Source: UMGS1781 sp045650705 (GTDB taxonomy: Bacteria; Bacillota; Clostridia; TANB77; CAG-508). Taken from it: a stretch of 26,910 bases of DNA. Below the pieces are notes generated by a model, which searched no databases, was not told the origin of the DNA, and worked only from the letters and a program-made list of their open reading frames with translations. Shown piece by piece: positions 13,480 to 21,860 of this stretch. The translations under genes were made by a program, and so were the position numbers. The stretch is from positions 1 to 26,910 of the forward strand of contig JAZRRK010000053.1 in NCBI GenBank assembly GCA_045650705.1, in the 5' to 3' direction. The number at the start of each line of letters is the position of its first letter. Positions within the stretch are counted from its first letter, which is position 1.

Positions 13480-14142
13480 ATGGATAAAATAATTCCCAGC
13501 TTTAAAGATTCGTTATTTTCTGATTCGATAGAAGTTTTAGGTGATGTTGCAGAATTAGGTATTGATAGTTTATTAGATGATGGTTTATTTAAGGATTTCC
13601 CTATTGTAGGTTTTTTAATAGGCGTTACTAAAACTGCTCAAAATATACATGATAGAAATTTGCTTAGACAAACATTAAATTTTATTAAATATTTTAATTC
13701 AGGTAAAATTGATGTTGAAAAATTAGAAAAATATCGTAATGAGATAAATAGTGATAGTAAAAAAGCAGAAGAAGAGCTAGGGAGAATACTAATAATTTTA
13801 AATAATAATGTAGAATTACAAAAATCTACTATGTTAGCTAATTTGTTTAGAAACTATGTTAATGAAAAAATAACTTGGGCTGAATTTTGTGAGTTTTCAG
13901 AGATTGTAAGGATGATATTTATAGGTGATGTGAAATATTTAGGTGCAATATATAGCGGAGAAGTAAAAGATACTACAGGAATGTTACTATATCCTATTGA
14001 TAGATTGACATCATTAGGACTTGTAAATACTGCCACAAAATCTATGGTTATTAGTAGTGCGGCTTATAGCTCACGAACAGATAAATATGTTAATTTAACA
14101 GCAATTGGTGGAAAATTTTATCAATCTATAATGTTTAATTAA
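13480..14142 (+). CDS. Hypothetical protein of a family common on prophages and islands
   Basis: 220 residues from ATG 13480 with GAGGTGA upstream. The N-terminal third has an amphipathic helix and a hydrophobic loop, FPIVGFLIGVTKTAQNIHD, followed by a helical block (LLRQTLNFIKYFNSG). Then comes NNNVELQKSTMLANLFRNYVN with ITWAEFCEFSEIVRMI. From memory, this order (LKDIPIVG-type loop; KA.L..LF..Y....I....F) is seen in uncharacterised proteins of Gram-positive prophages and defence islands; I know no function. The C-terminal 60 residues look like a winged-helix or beta domain (DRLTSLGLV, YVNLTAIGGKFYQSI), reminiscent of a regulator's sensor end. There is no catalytic motif. It is the last gene of element 2. 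Confidence 0.72.
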   Translation: MDKIIPSFKDSLFSDSIEVLGDVAELGIDSLLDDGLFKDFPIVGFLIGVTKTAQNIHDRNLLRQTLNFIKYFNSGKIDVEKLEKYRNEINSDSKKAEEELGRILIILNNNVELQKSTMLANLFRNYVNEKITWAEFCEFSEIVRMIFIGDVKYLGAIYSGEVKDTTGMLLYPIDRLTSLGLVNTATKSMVISSAAYSSRTDKYVNLTAIGGKFYQSIMFN

Positions 14143-14227
14143 ATATATCGAAAAAGGAAAATTACATATAAATGTAGAAAATGGATTTGATACTTTTGAA
14201 AACATAGTAGATTATCTTTAAATAAAT

Positions 14228-14540
14228 GTGTTCTGTGGTCGGTAGACATATCACTTTAACAACATACAACCTATTTTATACACTGCAACCGACAATGGAC
14301 AAGTCACGTGGAGTGTTGTTCGGTACTAGAAATCAAGGAAAGTATTGAAAAATAAGTAAAAAGGACACCTCTACTGGTGTTGAAAAATAGTCTAAAAAAT
14401 TATTAAAATTCTTAAAAAATTAAAGAAAAATTAAAATAAAAAATGCAAGTTGGTAAACGGTCTACATGTCTACGGACCACAGAGCGAATAAAAAATAAAA
14501 CTTATCTTTACATTAAAAGCTCCTTAGGGAGCTTTTTCTA
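14228..14540. other. Attachment-like module C (U-type flank, core, X-type flank)
   Basis: The core CACGTGGAGTGTTGTT is at 14305-14320. The left flank (14229-14295) matches that of the fourth core (24125-24190), with CTGTGGT, GGTAGA and ATATCACTTTAAC blocks and ACTGCAACCGACAAT. The right flank matches module B. CTGTGGTCGGTAGACATAT (14233-14251 region) and ATGTCTACGGACCACAG (14466-14482) are inverted copies that bracket the core. The rlmD-frame reading is WTSHVECCSVLEIKES, then a stop. A terminator (14515-14538) closes it. No gene lies in 14143-14670. Confidence 0.65.
14515..14538 (+). terminator. Terminator of the X-type flank, copy 2
   Basis: AAAGCTCC, loop TTA, GGGAGCTTTTT. Confidence 0.85.
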
Positions 14541-14562
14541 TAGTATTTCAAAAAAACATCTA

Positions 14563-14591
14563 TTGCGTTTTACATAATTTTGTTATATAAT
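14563..14591 (+). promoter_or_regulatory. Promoter of the radical SAM gene
   Basis: TTGCGT (14563-14568), 17 bp, TATAAT (14586-14591), about 80 bases before the ATG. Confidence 0.6.
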
Positions 14592-14670
14592 ATTAATATG
14601 TATTTTTAAAAATTTGGTCAAGAGCCAATTTATATAGATATCTCAAAAAATAATTTTAAGGAGAATTAAC

Positions 14671-15996
14671 ATGAAAAAGTATCTTATATCAAAAGATGAA
14701 AGCACAAAAATGAAAAAATCAATGTTTATCACAACTCGGGTTCTAGATGATGGAGGAGCATTACTGTTTTGTCCAGATAATGAACATGGAATAATGTGTC
14801 ACTTGGAACCAAAAGAATTTGAGCTTTGGGAAGCAAACAGATTTGAAGAGCTATTAAAGTATCCAAATACTAACTTATTACTTGAAGGGAGATTTTTGGT
14901 ACCAGAAAATGAGAATCAAATTGAGTTTCAAAGACAGCTTAGAGAAAAGGAGGCTCTTAGAAAGGAAAGTGAGTGTATAAGTTTTACAATTACTCCAACA
15001 TTATTTTGTAATGCAAGATGCGAATATTGTTTCCAAAAGGGAGTAACTCAAAACCGTATGAACGAAAAAACAATGAAAAGTGTAATTAACTTTATCAAAT
15101 CCATATCTTTACGGTATGGAGCAAAAAAAGTTAATATCAGATGGTTTGGAGGAGAACCACTTCTTGAACAGCAAGTTATAAAATATGTTAGTTTTGAGCT
15201 TATAAATCATTTTGGTAGAGAAAACTATACAGCTTCTATAACAACTAATGGTTCTTTAATAACAGATGATGTATTAGACTTATTCTATTGCTGTAATATA
15301 TTCGATGTTCAAATAACATTGGACGGTTTGAAAAACAGATATAATCAAATAAAGAATTATTATAACAATAAAAATAATTTTTCATCAGTATGTAAAAACA
15401 TTGAAAAGTGTTTGAAACGAGAAATTTTTGTTTGTATCAGATTAAATATTTCAAAAACAAATTATGATGAAATACTGATGCTTATAGAATATCTTGATGA
15501 AAGATTTAAATGCTATAAAGAATCTGGGTTATTTACCATATCACCTAGTACAATATCTGGTTCTAAAGAAGATTGTTCGTTGTTATCTTATCAATCGGAA
15601 GAAATGAGATGGATTTTAAGTAATGTTTACGAGAAACTTTATAAATTAGAATATGATGTCTTTGAATTAGGGCAAATTGGTACAATTTGTGATGCTTATC
15701 GATATCATTCATATTTTATTGATCCAGATGGTGAGATATATAGATGTGATAGGTTAATAGGTAAGAAACAACATTCTATAGGTAATGTGTATGAAGGTAT
15801 TAAGATAAGCAATGCTGAGTTGCTATCTTGTTTAACACAGAAATTACCCGAAAAATGTAATTCTTGCAAAATATTACCGATGTGCCAAGGTGGTTGTAAA
15901 GCGCTTGAAAACACAAATCTTGAGCGTTGTAGAGATGAACTATCTATTATAGATAAAATAATAGATATAGTTTATAATAATTCAAAATGTAAATAG
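14671..15996 (+). CDS. Radical SAM/SPASM enzyme (peptide-maturase type)
   Basis: 441 residues from ATG 14671 after AAGGAG. A roughly 105-residue N-terminal region precedes the radical SAM domain, whose cluster motif is CNARCEYCF (residues about 112-120). GGEP (RWFGGEPLLEQQ), TTNGSLIT and ITLDG follow as SAM-binding elements. The C-terminal SPASM domain carries auxiliary-cluster cysteines (YRCDRLIG, CNSCKILPMCQGGCKA). The enzymes of this group modify peptides (sactipeptide and quinone-cofactor maturases) or activate sulfatases. No precursor peptide, transporter or protease gene is visible within the element, and the gene stands alone between its promoter and terminator. It may act on a remote substrate or be an orphan. 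The class is certain, the substrate unknown. Confidence 0.9.
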   Translation: MKKYLISKDESTKMKKSMFITTRVLDDGGALLFCPDNEHGIMCHLEPKEFELWEANRFEELLKYPNTNLLLEGRFLVPENENQIEFQRQLREKEALRKESECISFTITPTLFCNARCEYCFQKGVTQNRMNEKTMKSVINFIKSISLRYGAKKVNIRWFGGEPLLEQQVIKYVSFELINHFGRENYTASITTNGSLITDDVLDLFYCCNIFDVQITLDGLKNRYNQIKNYYNNKNNFSSVCKNIEKCLKREIFVCIRLNISKTNYDEILMLIEYLDERFKCYKESGLFTISPSTISGSKEDCSLLSYQSEEMRWILSNVYEKLYKLEYDVFELGQIGTICDAYRYHSYFIDPDGEIYRCDRLIGKKQHSIGNVYEGIKISNAELLSCLTQKLPEKCNSCKILPMCQGGCKALENTNLERCRDELSIIDKIIDIVYNNSKCK

Positions 15997-16037
15997 GTAC
16001 TTTAAAAGAATGTTTCCTAAATTAGGATACATAAAGT

Positions 16038-16072
16038 AAAAATTCCAGTGAGAAATCACTGGAATTTTTGTT
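16038..16072 (+). terminator. Terminator after the radical SAM gene
   Basis: AAAAATTCCAGTGA, loop GAAA, TCACTGGAATTTTT; a perfect 14-bp stem. Confidence 0.95.
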
Positions 16073-16113
16073 GTTTAGTTATATGAAATTTAATCAAAAA
16101 TATAAAACAACGC

Positions 16114-16142
16114 TTGACAAAAGAACAAATGTTTAGTAATAT
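16114..16142 (+). promoter_or_regulatory. SOS-type promoter of dinD with LexA-box-like site
   Basis: TTGACA (16114-16119), 17 bp, TAATAT (16137-16142). The spacer contains GAACAAATGTTT (16123-16134), matching the Gram-positive LexA pattern GAAC-N4-GTTY. Repressor bound there would block polymerase. Confidence 0.7.
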
Positions 16143-16172
16143 ATGTATATATAAAAACAGGAGATGATATTA

Positions 16173-17027
16173 TTGAGTAATTTACAAGCAGAAGAATACA
16201 AAAATTTTGAAGAAATAAAAAAGATTAGAGAAGATGGAACGGAATATTGGAATGCAAGAGAGTTAAGTGAAGTTTTACAATATGTACAATGGAGAAATTT
16301 TGCGAAAGTAATTGATAGAGCAAAACTTGCATGTCAAAATAGCGGAAGAAATATAGAATACGATTTTGCTGAGGTCAGCAAAATCGTTGAAGCAGGTGCA
16401 ACACAGAAAAAAGTGACTGATTATGAATTATCAAGATATGCTTGCTATTTAATTGTACAAAATGGAGATCCGAGAAAAGAAGTCATTGCATTAGGTCAGA
16501 CTTATTTTGCAATTCAAACACGAAGGCAAGAAGTAGCAGATTATTTTAATCAATTAGATGAAGACAACAAAAGATTAGTAATTCGTGGTGATATAAAACA
16601 ATGGAATCAAATGTTATTAGAAGCGGCACATAATGCAGGTGTAATAACAAATGAGGAATATGCAGAATTTCAAAATGCAGGATATATGGGATTATATGGT
16701 GGATTAACAGTAGATGACATTCATAAAAGAAAGAACTTAAAAGATAATGAAAAGATACTTGATTTTATGGGTAGCACAGAGTTAATTGCTAATTTATTTA
16801 GAATATCACAAACAGAAGAAAAACTAAAAAAAGATAAAGTACATAGTTGTAGCAAAGCAACTGCTACACATTATGAAGTTGGTTCAAAAGTAAGAAAAGC
16901 AATAGAAGATATTGGAGGAACAATGCCAGAAGACTTACCAAGACCAGAGAAGAGTATTAAACAAATAGAAAAAGAACAATTAAAAAGATTAAAAGATAAA
17001 AAAACTAAATTAATGTTAGATGAATAA
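16173..17027 (+). CDS. dinD: DNA damage-inducible protein D (DinD) family
   Basis: 284 residues. TTG 16173 is chosen because AGGAG is 9 bases upstream, whereas ATG 16164 abuts that site. The BRO-like N-terminal domain (residues about 8-110) has YWNARELSEVLQY, FAKVIDRAKLAC and the family's signature DYELSRYACYLIVQNGDPRK, here in parts as LSRYACYLIVQNGDP. The C-terminal half continues with FAIQTRRQE and AGYMGLYGGLTVDDIHKRK, typical of DinD (about 275-290 residues). E. coli DinD is LexA-controlled and inhibits RecA-mediated strand exchange. The promoter here has a LexA-like box, so induction by DNA damage is likely. It is adjacent to a nuclease operon, which would fit a damage-linked defence island. 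Its role here is inferred. Confidence 0.9.
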   Translation: MSNLQAEEYKNFEEIKKIREDGTEYWNARELSEVLQYVQWRNFAKVIDRAKLACQNSGRNIEYDFAEVSKIVEAGATQKKVTDYELSRYACYLIVQNGDPRKEVIALGQTYFAIQTRRQEVADYFNQLDEDNKRLVIRGDIKQWNQMLLEAAHNAGVITNEEYAEFQNAGYMGLYGGLTVDDIHKRKNLKDNEKILDFMGSTELIANLFRISQTEEKLKKDKVHSCSKATATHYEVGSKVRKAIEDIGGTMPEDLPRPEKSIKQIEKEQLKRLKDKKTKLMLDE

Positions 17028-17039
17028 AAGATGATATAA

Positions 17040-17065
17040 ATTCGCCACACACTGTGTGATTAATT
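17040..17065. repeat. Partial copy of a short palindrome
   Basis: ATTCGCCACACACTGTGTG resembles the first two thirds of the palindrome inside the DUF1016 gene (20985-21011, ATTCGCCAGACACTGTCT). It contains its own CACACA/TGTGTG pairing. It lies directly after dinD. Confidence 0.4.
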
Positions 17066-17096
17066 AATAAAAATGTTTAGAGGTAAAACTTAAATT

Positions 17097-17127
17097 GGAA
17101 GTCTTTGTCAAAAGGCTTTCTTTTTTT
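17097..17127 (+). terminator. Terminator after dinD
   Basis: GGAAGTCTTT (17097-17106) pairs with AAAGGCTTTC (17111-17120) with two G-T pairs, followed by TTTTTTT. Confidence 0.8.
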
Positions 17128-17172
17128 GCATTTTTATGATAAAATGTGAGAAAAATAAACAATGGAGGCTTT

Positions 17173-18369
17173 ATGAAATCTAGGAATGCAAGTGAAACAA
17201 TATTAGGATATTTTTACCAGTTCGATAAAACAATAATAGAAATTTTTAAGCAAACTAACGACGATAATATAGTAACTATTGAAGGAATAGAAGATATAGA
17301 TATAGAGAAAACAAATGAAATAGAAACAATACAATGCAAGTATCATGAGGCATTAGAATATAATCATTCACAGATAAAAAAAGCAATTATCTTTTTACTA
17401 AAAGATTTTGTAGAAAATGCTCGAACAGAGTATAAATATACTTTGTATGCATATTTTAAGTCGGGAAATGAAAAACTAAAATTACCATTGGATATAGAAT
17501 ATTTAAAGAGTAATTTCCTAGAATATAAAGAGAATGGAAAACAGCATAAGGTATATGAAGAGTTAAATGTTAGTAATGAGGATTTGGAAAAATTTATTAA
17601 ATCTTTAAAAATTGAATTAGTAGATATAGATTATCAACAGCAAAAAAGTATTGTAATAAAATTATTAATGAAACAATTTAGTTGTACTGAGAATGATGCA
17701 GAAAATTTTTATTATGGAAATGCTATCAATGAAGTTGTAAAACTAGCAGTACAATCAAAAGTAAACAATAGAAGAATAAGCAAAAGAAATTTTATAGGTA
17801 GAATAAATAAAAAAGAAATTATGTTCAATAGTTGGATTAATGAGTATATGGGAAGAAAAAGTTTACTAAAAAAATTAAGAAATGACTATTTTACATATAC
17901 AAATGTTTCACCTAATGAAAGATTATTTCTAATAGAATCAAGAGATGAAGATAAATTTGAATTAAAAGAGGCTATTAATTGTATTATAAAAAAATGGACA
18001 AAAATATTAAAAAGAGAAAGCAATTCTTATTGTCCATATATTTTTATAAATAATTACAATAAAGAAAAATTAATTGAGTTGAAAAAAGAACTATATAATG
18101 ATGGGATAAAATTTATAGATGGGTTTCTTTTTGATGGAGCTGAATTTAATATAGAAGAAATGTGTAAAAAGGCAGATTACAACAATGGCATTAAGATAAA
18201 ATTTATAAATAAAGTGGAATTTATAGATGACATAATACGAGAAACTAAAAAAACAAAAGAGATATATCAATTCTATTATAATAATCCGTTTTTTAGTTGT
18301 GAAAATGAAAAGATAAAACATATAAAAATTCAAATAAAAGATATAAATGAAATAAAGGAGATAATCTAA
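17173..18369 (+). CDS. Cap4/DUF4297-like nuclease partner of HerA
   Basis: 398 residues from ATG 17173 after GGAGG; an upstream in-frame GTG lacks a ribosome site. The first 60 residues carry the pattern ASETILGYFYQF, then IEGIEDIDI and IETIQCKYHEA. G(Y/F)xYQ, an acidic E..ED and QxK are what the Cap4/DUF4297 branch of restriction-endonuclease-fold proteins shows as its catalytic D/E-QxK site. The rest (about residues 120-398) is helical, lysine-rich and unrecognised, perhaps the part that docks on the ATPase or senses the target. Its stop overlaps the herA start (TAATG), so the two are translationally coupled. HerA paired with DUF4297 or SIR2 partners is a known antiphage arrangement. The nuclease assignment rests on a short motif. 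Confidence 0.72.
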   Translation: MKSRNASETILGYFYQFDKTIIEIFKQTNDDNIVTIEGIEDIDIEKTNEIETIQCKYHEALEYNHSQIKKAIIFLLKDFVENARTEYKYTLYAYFKSGNEKLKLPLDIEYLKSNFLEYKENGKQHKVYEELNVSNEDLEKFIKSLKIELVDIDYQQQKSIVIKLLMKQFSCTENDAENFYYGNAINEVVKLAVQSKVNNRRISKRNFIGRINKKEIMFNSWINEYMGRKSLLKKLRNDYFTYTNVSPNERLFLIESRDEDKFELKEAINCIIKKWTKILKRESNSYCPYIFINNYNKEKLIELKKELYNDGIKFIDGFLFDGAEFNIEEMCKKADYNNGIKIKFINKVEFIDDIIRETKKTKEIYQFYYNNPFFSCENEKIKHIKIQIKDINEIKEII

Positions 18370-20090
18370 TGGAGAATGAAAATAAATTACAAGCTGAAGT
18401 TGTATCTGTATACCCAGACAAAATAGAAGTTTTAATAGATAGAATAGAAGATTATGCTTATGTTGACAGTAGCTTAAAAGTAGGATCGTATTTACAGATA
18501 TATGATAATGAGAATTCAATAATTATATCAGTAATAGAAAATTTTTCTATTATTGTAAATGAAAATGGTAATAAGCTTTATAAGCTACAGTCCAGACCAT
18601 TAGGAATTTTAAAGGGAGATAAATTTATAAGAGGAGGAGATTCTATTGCAATTCCTCCTAAGACGGCAGAGCCTGCGAGTGAAGAAAGTATTAAGAAAAT
18701 CTATATAAGTAATATAGAGGAGAAGAATAAATTTGTTTTCTCGAAATTAGTCAATGCAAATAACATATTAGTTCCAGTAGACGGAAATAAATTTTTTAAT
18801 AAACATATTGCAATAGTAGGTTCAACTGGTTCGGGAAAATCAAATACAATAGCTAAAATTATTCAAAAAGCACTGGAAGAAAAAAATGGAGACTATCGTT
18901 TAAATAATTCTCATGTAATAATATTTGATATACATTCTGAATATAGGAGAGCTTTTCCAAATGCGACATATATTGACATAAATTCTTTAAATCTTCCATA
19001 TTGGTTATTAAATAGTGAAGAGTTAGAAGAATTACTTATAGATACAGAAGCGAATGATTATAATCAGAGGAATATTCTGAAAGAAGCAATAGTAAAAAAC
19101 AAAAAACTATATAATAAAGATGAAATAGATAAGATTCATTATGATATGCCAGTATTTTTTGATATAAATGAAGTAGTTACATATATTGAAAACAGAAACA
19201 ATGAAAAAAATAGCAAGAAATTAAACAAAGTAGAATGGATTGATGAAGGAAAAGAAATACACCTTGAAGAGGAAGGAGAAGAAGTTTTATTTAAAAAACA
19301 AGTAAAAGCTTGTGATGGAACTACTTCAAATACTCAAAACGGAAGATTTATTAATTTCTTAAATAGATTGGAAAATAAGATAAATGATAAAAGGTATAGT
19401 TTTTTATTAGGAGAAAAATCAAAGAGAATAACTTTTGGAAAAACTTTAAAAAATTTATTAGGGTATAAAGAAAACAATGAAAGTAATGTAGTCATTTTTG
19501 ATTTAAGTGGTGTTCCTTTTGAAGTTTTAAGCATTACAGTGTCATTAATTTCAAGAATTATATTTGAATATGGGTACTATTATAAAAGATTAAAAGAAAT
19601 AGAAAAGAGCGGTGAAGCGATAAGTAATGATATACCAATATTATTGGTATATGAAGAAGCACATAAATATGTTCCAAAAAGTGAATTATCTAAGTTTAGG
19701 GCTTCAAGAAATTCTATTGAGAGGATTGCAAAAGAAGGAAGAAAATATGGAGTTACATTATTATTGTCAAGTCAAAGACCTTCTGAAATATCAGAAACAA
19801 TTTTTTCACAGTGCAATAATTTTATAGCAATGAGATTAACAAATCCGAATGACCAAAATTATGTGAAAAAATTATTGCCAGACACAATGGGAGGAATGAT
19901 TGATAAAATACAAAGTTTGCAAGCAGGAGAAGCTTTAATTATTGGAGATTCAATTGTAGTGCCATCTCTTGTAAAAATTGAAGAATGCCTTAATAAACCA
20001 TCATCAACTGATATTCCATATTTTGATTTATGGAAAGAAGAATGGAAAAATATAAACTTTGAACAATTAGAAAAAGAGTGGCATAAGTAA
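18369..20090 (+). CDS. herA: HerA-type ATPase/translocase
   Basis: 573 residues from ATG 18369. The N-terminal HAS-barrel (residues about 5-95) is followed by the Walker A loop GSTGSGKSNT (151-160), VIIFDIHSEYRRAF, the Walker B segment LLVYEEAHKYVP, and the sensor LLLSSQRPSEIS with QCNNFIAMRLTNPNDQ. This is the FtsK-HerA hexameric DNA pump layout. HerA rings load and activate nucleases (NurA in archaea; DUF4297 or SIR2 partners in defence systems). An approximately 100-residue insert between about 230 and 340 is charged and variable. It is coupled to the upstream nuclease and is followed 39 bases later by an Mrr-like nuclease, so the products probably work together on foreign DNA. Confidence 0.92.
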   Translation: MENENKLQAEVVSVYPDKIEVLIDRIEDYAYVDSSLKVGSYLQIYDNENSIIISVIENFSIIVNENGNKLYKLQSRPLGILKGDKFIRGGDSIAIPPKTAEPASEESIKKIYISNIEEKNKFVFSKLVNANNILVPVDGNKFFNKHIAIVGSTGSGKSNTIAKIIQKALEEKNGDYRLNNSHVIIFDIHSEYRRAFPNATYIDINSLNLPYWLLNSEELEELLIDTEANDYNQRNILKEAIVKNKKLYNKDEIDKIHYDMPVFFDINEVVTYIENRNNEKNSKKLNKVEWIDEGKEIHLEEEGEEVLFKKQVKACDGTTSNTQNGRFINFLNRLENKINDKRYSFLLGEKSKRITFGKTLKNLLGYKENNESNVVIFDLSGVPFEVLSITVSLISRIIFEYGYYYKRLKEIEKSGEAISNDIPILLVYEEAHKYVPKSELSKFRASRNSIERIAKEGRKYGVTLLLSSQRPSEISETIFSQCNNFIAMRLTNPNDQNYVKKLLPDTMGGMIDKIQSLQAGEALIIGDSIVVPSLVKIEECLNKPSSTDIPYFDLWKEEWKNINFEQLEKEWHK

Positions 20091-20129
20091 AAAATAATAT
20101 GTAATTAAATTATATAAGGGAGGATTATA

Positions 20130-20708
20130 ATGTTTATACCAACAAAAGAACATTTCTATGACATGACACCAGAAGAATTTGAAAAATATTCTTTAGATAT
20201 TCTTAGAGAACAGACCAAAGGATTAGAAAATTTAGAGATACAACATAATGTTATAATAAAGAAAAATGATGGAAATTATCAGATAGATGGAAAGATACAA
20301 TTTGAAGTAATGGGTGTTAGATATGTTACTTTAGTTGAATGCAAGCATTATAAAAGTCCAATAACTAGGGAAAAAGTCCAAATTTTATATGATAAGATTA
20401 GAGCGATAGGAGCAAATAAAGGAGTATTAATATCGACATCAAATTTTCAAATTGGAGCAATCAAATACGCAAAAGAGCATGGAATTGCTTTGATACAAAT
20501 TGTAGAAGCGGATTTAACATATGAAATTAGAACTAAACCTAATGTAATAATGATGGATGCACATAAAAGTTTGTATAACAATGGACAACCATATATAGGA
20601 ATTATGCAGATTGGAAGTGAATGCGGATTTTATTGTAAGTATTTAAGAAATGCTGATAATTCCTTAAAGGATTTTTTAATTGAAAAAAAGGAGGAATTAT
20701 ATGATTGA
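20130..20708 (+). CDS. Mrr-like restriction endonuclease-fold protein
   Basis: 192 residues from ATG 20130 after GGGAGG. MTPEEFEKYSLDILREQ is the usual N-terminal helix of Mrr_cat domains. The active-site set follows: NYQIDGKIQF (Asp), then VTLVECKHYKSPI (Glu and Lys of ECK) and GANKGVLISTSNFQIGAIKYA with HGIALIQI. That is the whole of the catalytic core. There is no separate DNA-binding wing domain; a roughly 60-residue tail (YLRNADNSLKDFLIEKKEELYD in part) is unassigned. It overlaps the next gene by 8 bases. As part of the same run as herA it could be a second effector nuclease. It could also be an independent methylation-dependent restriction enzyme. Confidence 0.85.
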   Translation: MFIPTKEHFYDMTPEEFEKYSLDILREQTKGLENLEIQHNVIIKKNDGNYQIDGKIQFEVMGVRYVTLVECKHYKSPITREKVQILYDKIRAIGANKGVLISTSNFQIGAIKYAKEHGIALIQIVEADLTYEIRTKPNVIMMDAHKSLYNNGQPYIGIMQIGSECGFYCKYLRNADNSLKDFLIEKKEELYD

Positions 20709-21708
20709 TAACAAAATAACAATACAACCAGAAGAATCATACAAAATAATTAGAAATAGTGTGCTAACAGCACAATCAAAAGTATATACAGTAGTAAATT
20801 CGGCAATGGTGCAAGCGTATTGGGAAATCGGACAAGAAATACATAAGGCATGTGGAGAAAATGATAGAGCGGAATACGGTAAGAAACTATTAGAATATCT
20901 ATCAGAACAGTTAACAAGTGAATTTGGAAAAGGGTTTACAGTTGCAAATTTAAAAAATATGAGGCAATTTTATCGTACATTTCCAATTCGCCAGACACTG
21001 TCTAGCGAATTGAGTTGGTCACATTATAACTTATTAATGAGAATTGAAGATGAAAAATCTAGACAATTTTATGCTAATGAATGTGTAAAATCTAATTGGA
21101 GTGTAAGACAATTAAAAAGACAAATAGGAACATTCTATTATGAAAGATTATTAGCAAGTCAAGATAAGGAAGCAGTAGCAAAAGAAATAGGATTACCAGA
21201 AAAAGTAGAACCTAAGAATATAATAAGAGATCCTTATGTATTAGAATTTTTAGGTTTAGAAGGAAAAACAAGTTTCTATGAAAAAGATTTAGAACAAGCA
21301 ATAATAGACCACTTACAAAAATTCTTATTAGAATTAGGAAGAGGATTTTCTTTTGTATCAAGACAACAAAAAATAACATTTGATGGTAGACATTTCTTTA
21401 TAGATTTAGTATTTTACAACTATATATTAAAATGCTTTGTAATAATAGATTTAAAACTAGGAGATTTAACACATCAAGATATAGGACAAATGCAAATGTA
21501 TGTAAATTACTATACAAGGGAAATGATGAATGAAGGAGATAATCCGCCAATTGGAATTGTACTTTGTGCAGATAAGAGTGAACAAGTTGTGAAATATACT
21601 TTGCCAGAAGATAATAACCAAATATTTGCTTCAAAATACAAATTATATTTGCCAACAGAGGAAGAATTTAAGAAAGAATTAAATTTAGACAATTTTGTTC
21701 GCTCTTGA
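20701..21708 (+). CDS. DUF1016/YhcG-family PD-(D/E)xK nuclease
   Basis: 335 residues from ATG 20701, seven bases after AAGGAGG. The start overlaps the Mrr-like stop, indicating coupling. The N-terminal DUF1016_N domain (residues about 20-150) reads VVNSAMVQAYWEIGQEI, then ELSWSHYNLLMRI and WSVRQLKRQI. The C-terminal nuclease domain has YEKDLEQAIIDHL, GRHFFIDLVFYN and CFVIIDLKLGD (catalytic Asp and D-x-K), QMQMYVNYYTRE and PPIGIVLCADK. The family is frequent in defence islands and next to restriction systems; some members are RNA-guided-independent DNases of unknown trigger. The last codons (NFVRS-stop) lie in a 68-bp repeat that recurs at 24.75 kb, so the native C-terminus may have been replaced. 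A palindrome at 20985-21011 is embedded in the frame. Confidence 0.88.
   Translation: MIDNKITIQPEESYKIIRNSVLTAQSKVYTVVNSAMVQAYWEIGQEIHKACGENDRAEYGKKLLEYLSEQLTSEFGKGFTVANLKNMRQFYRTFPIRQTLSSELSWSHYNLLMRIEDEKSRQFYANECVKSNWSVRQLKRQIGTFYYERLLASQDKEAVAKEIGLPEKVEPKNIIRDPYVLEFLGLEGKTSFYEKDLEQAIIDHLQKFLLELGRGFSFVSRQQKITFDGRHFFIDLVFYNYILKCFVIIDLKLGDLTHQDIGQMQMYVNYYTREMMNEGDNPPIGIVLCADKSEQVVKYTLPEDNNQIFASKYKLYLPTEEEFKKELNLDNFVRS
20985..21011. repeat. Palindrome within the DUF1016 gene
   Basis: AATTCGC-C-AGACA, centre C, TGTCT-A-GCGAATT; all but one pair match across 27 bases. It encodes PIRQTLSSEL, which fits the family's normal length here, so insertion is not required. The related sequence at 17040-17065 suggests it is nevertheless a repeat. 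Confidence 0.45.
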
Positions 21709-21761
21709 CATTATTTCTATTGGAGATTTTGTGGTAGTTAAGCAAATGTAAGGATAAATAT
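21694..21761. repeat. 68-bp direct repeat, copy 1
   Basis: TTTGTTCGCTCTTGACATT (21694-21712) through AAGCAAATGTAAGGA to AAATAT matches 24754-24821 with about three changes. It contains the stop codon of the DUF1016 gene. It is the right half of the inverted repeat at 24715-24786. The remaining 21762-21860 shows no gene. Confidence 0.75.
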
Positions 21762-21860
21762 GTTTTGTAACCAATAATTATTTCGTTGATAAATTATGGA
21801 TTTTATGGTAGAAGTAGAATGTGTTTAAATAAAAGATAGTAATTAGAAGGTGGAATTATA

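Larger units (their letters stand above)
11549..14320. mobile_element. Putative element 2 between att B and att C, no recombinase
   Basis: The left end carries flank X (11549-11785) and the right end carries flank U (14228-14304), as in element 3. It contains three small transcription units (HEAT-like protein, 127-residue protein, 220-residue protein). With matching cores at both ends but no recombinase, it could be moved in trans by the integrase of element 1 or be a decayed relic. Confidence 0.45.

Noticed and set aside
16010..16040. Nine-codon frame after the radical SAM gene as a RiPP precursor
   Set aside because: It has no ribosome site, lacks a leader region and runs into the terminator.
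18091..18519. Minus-strand hydrophobic 142-residue frame
   Set aside because: It is antisense to the nuclease-herA junction. Its Phe/Tyr/Ile richness is simply the complement of AAA/ATA codons.
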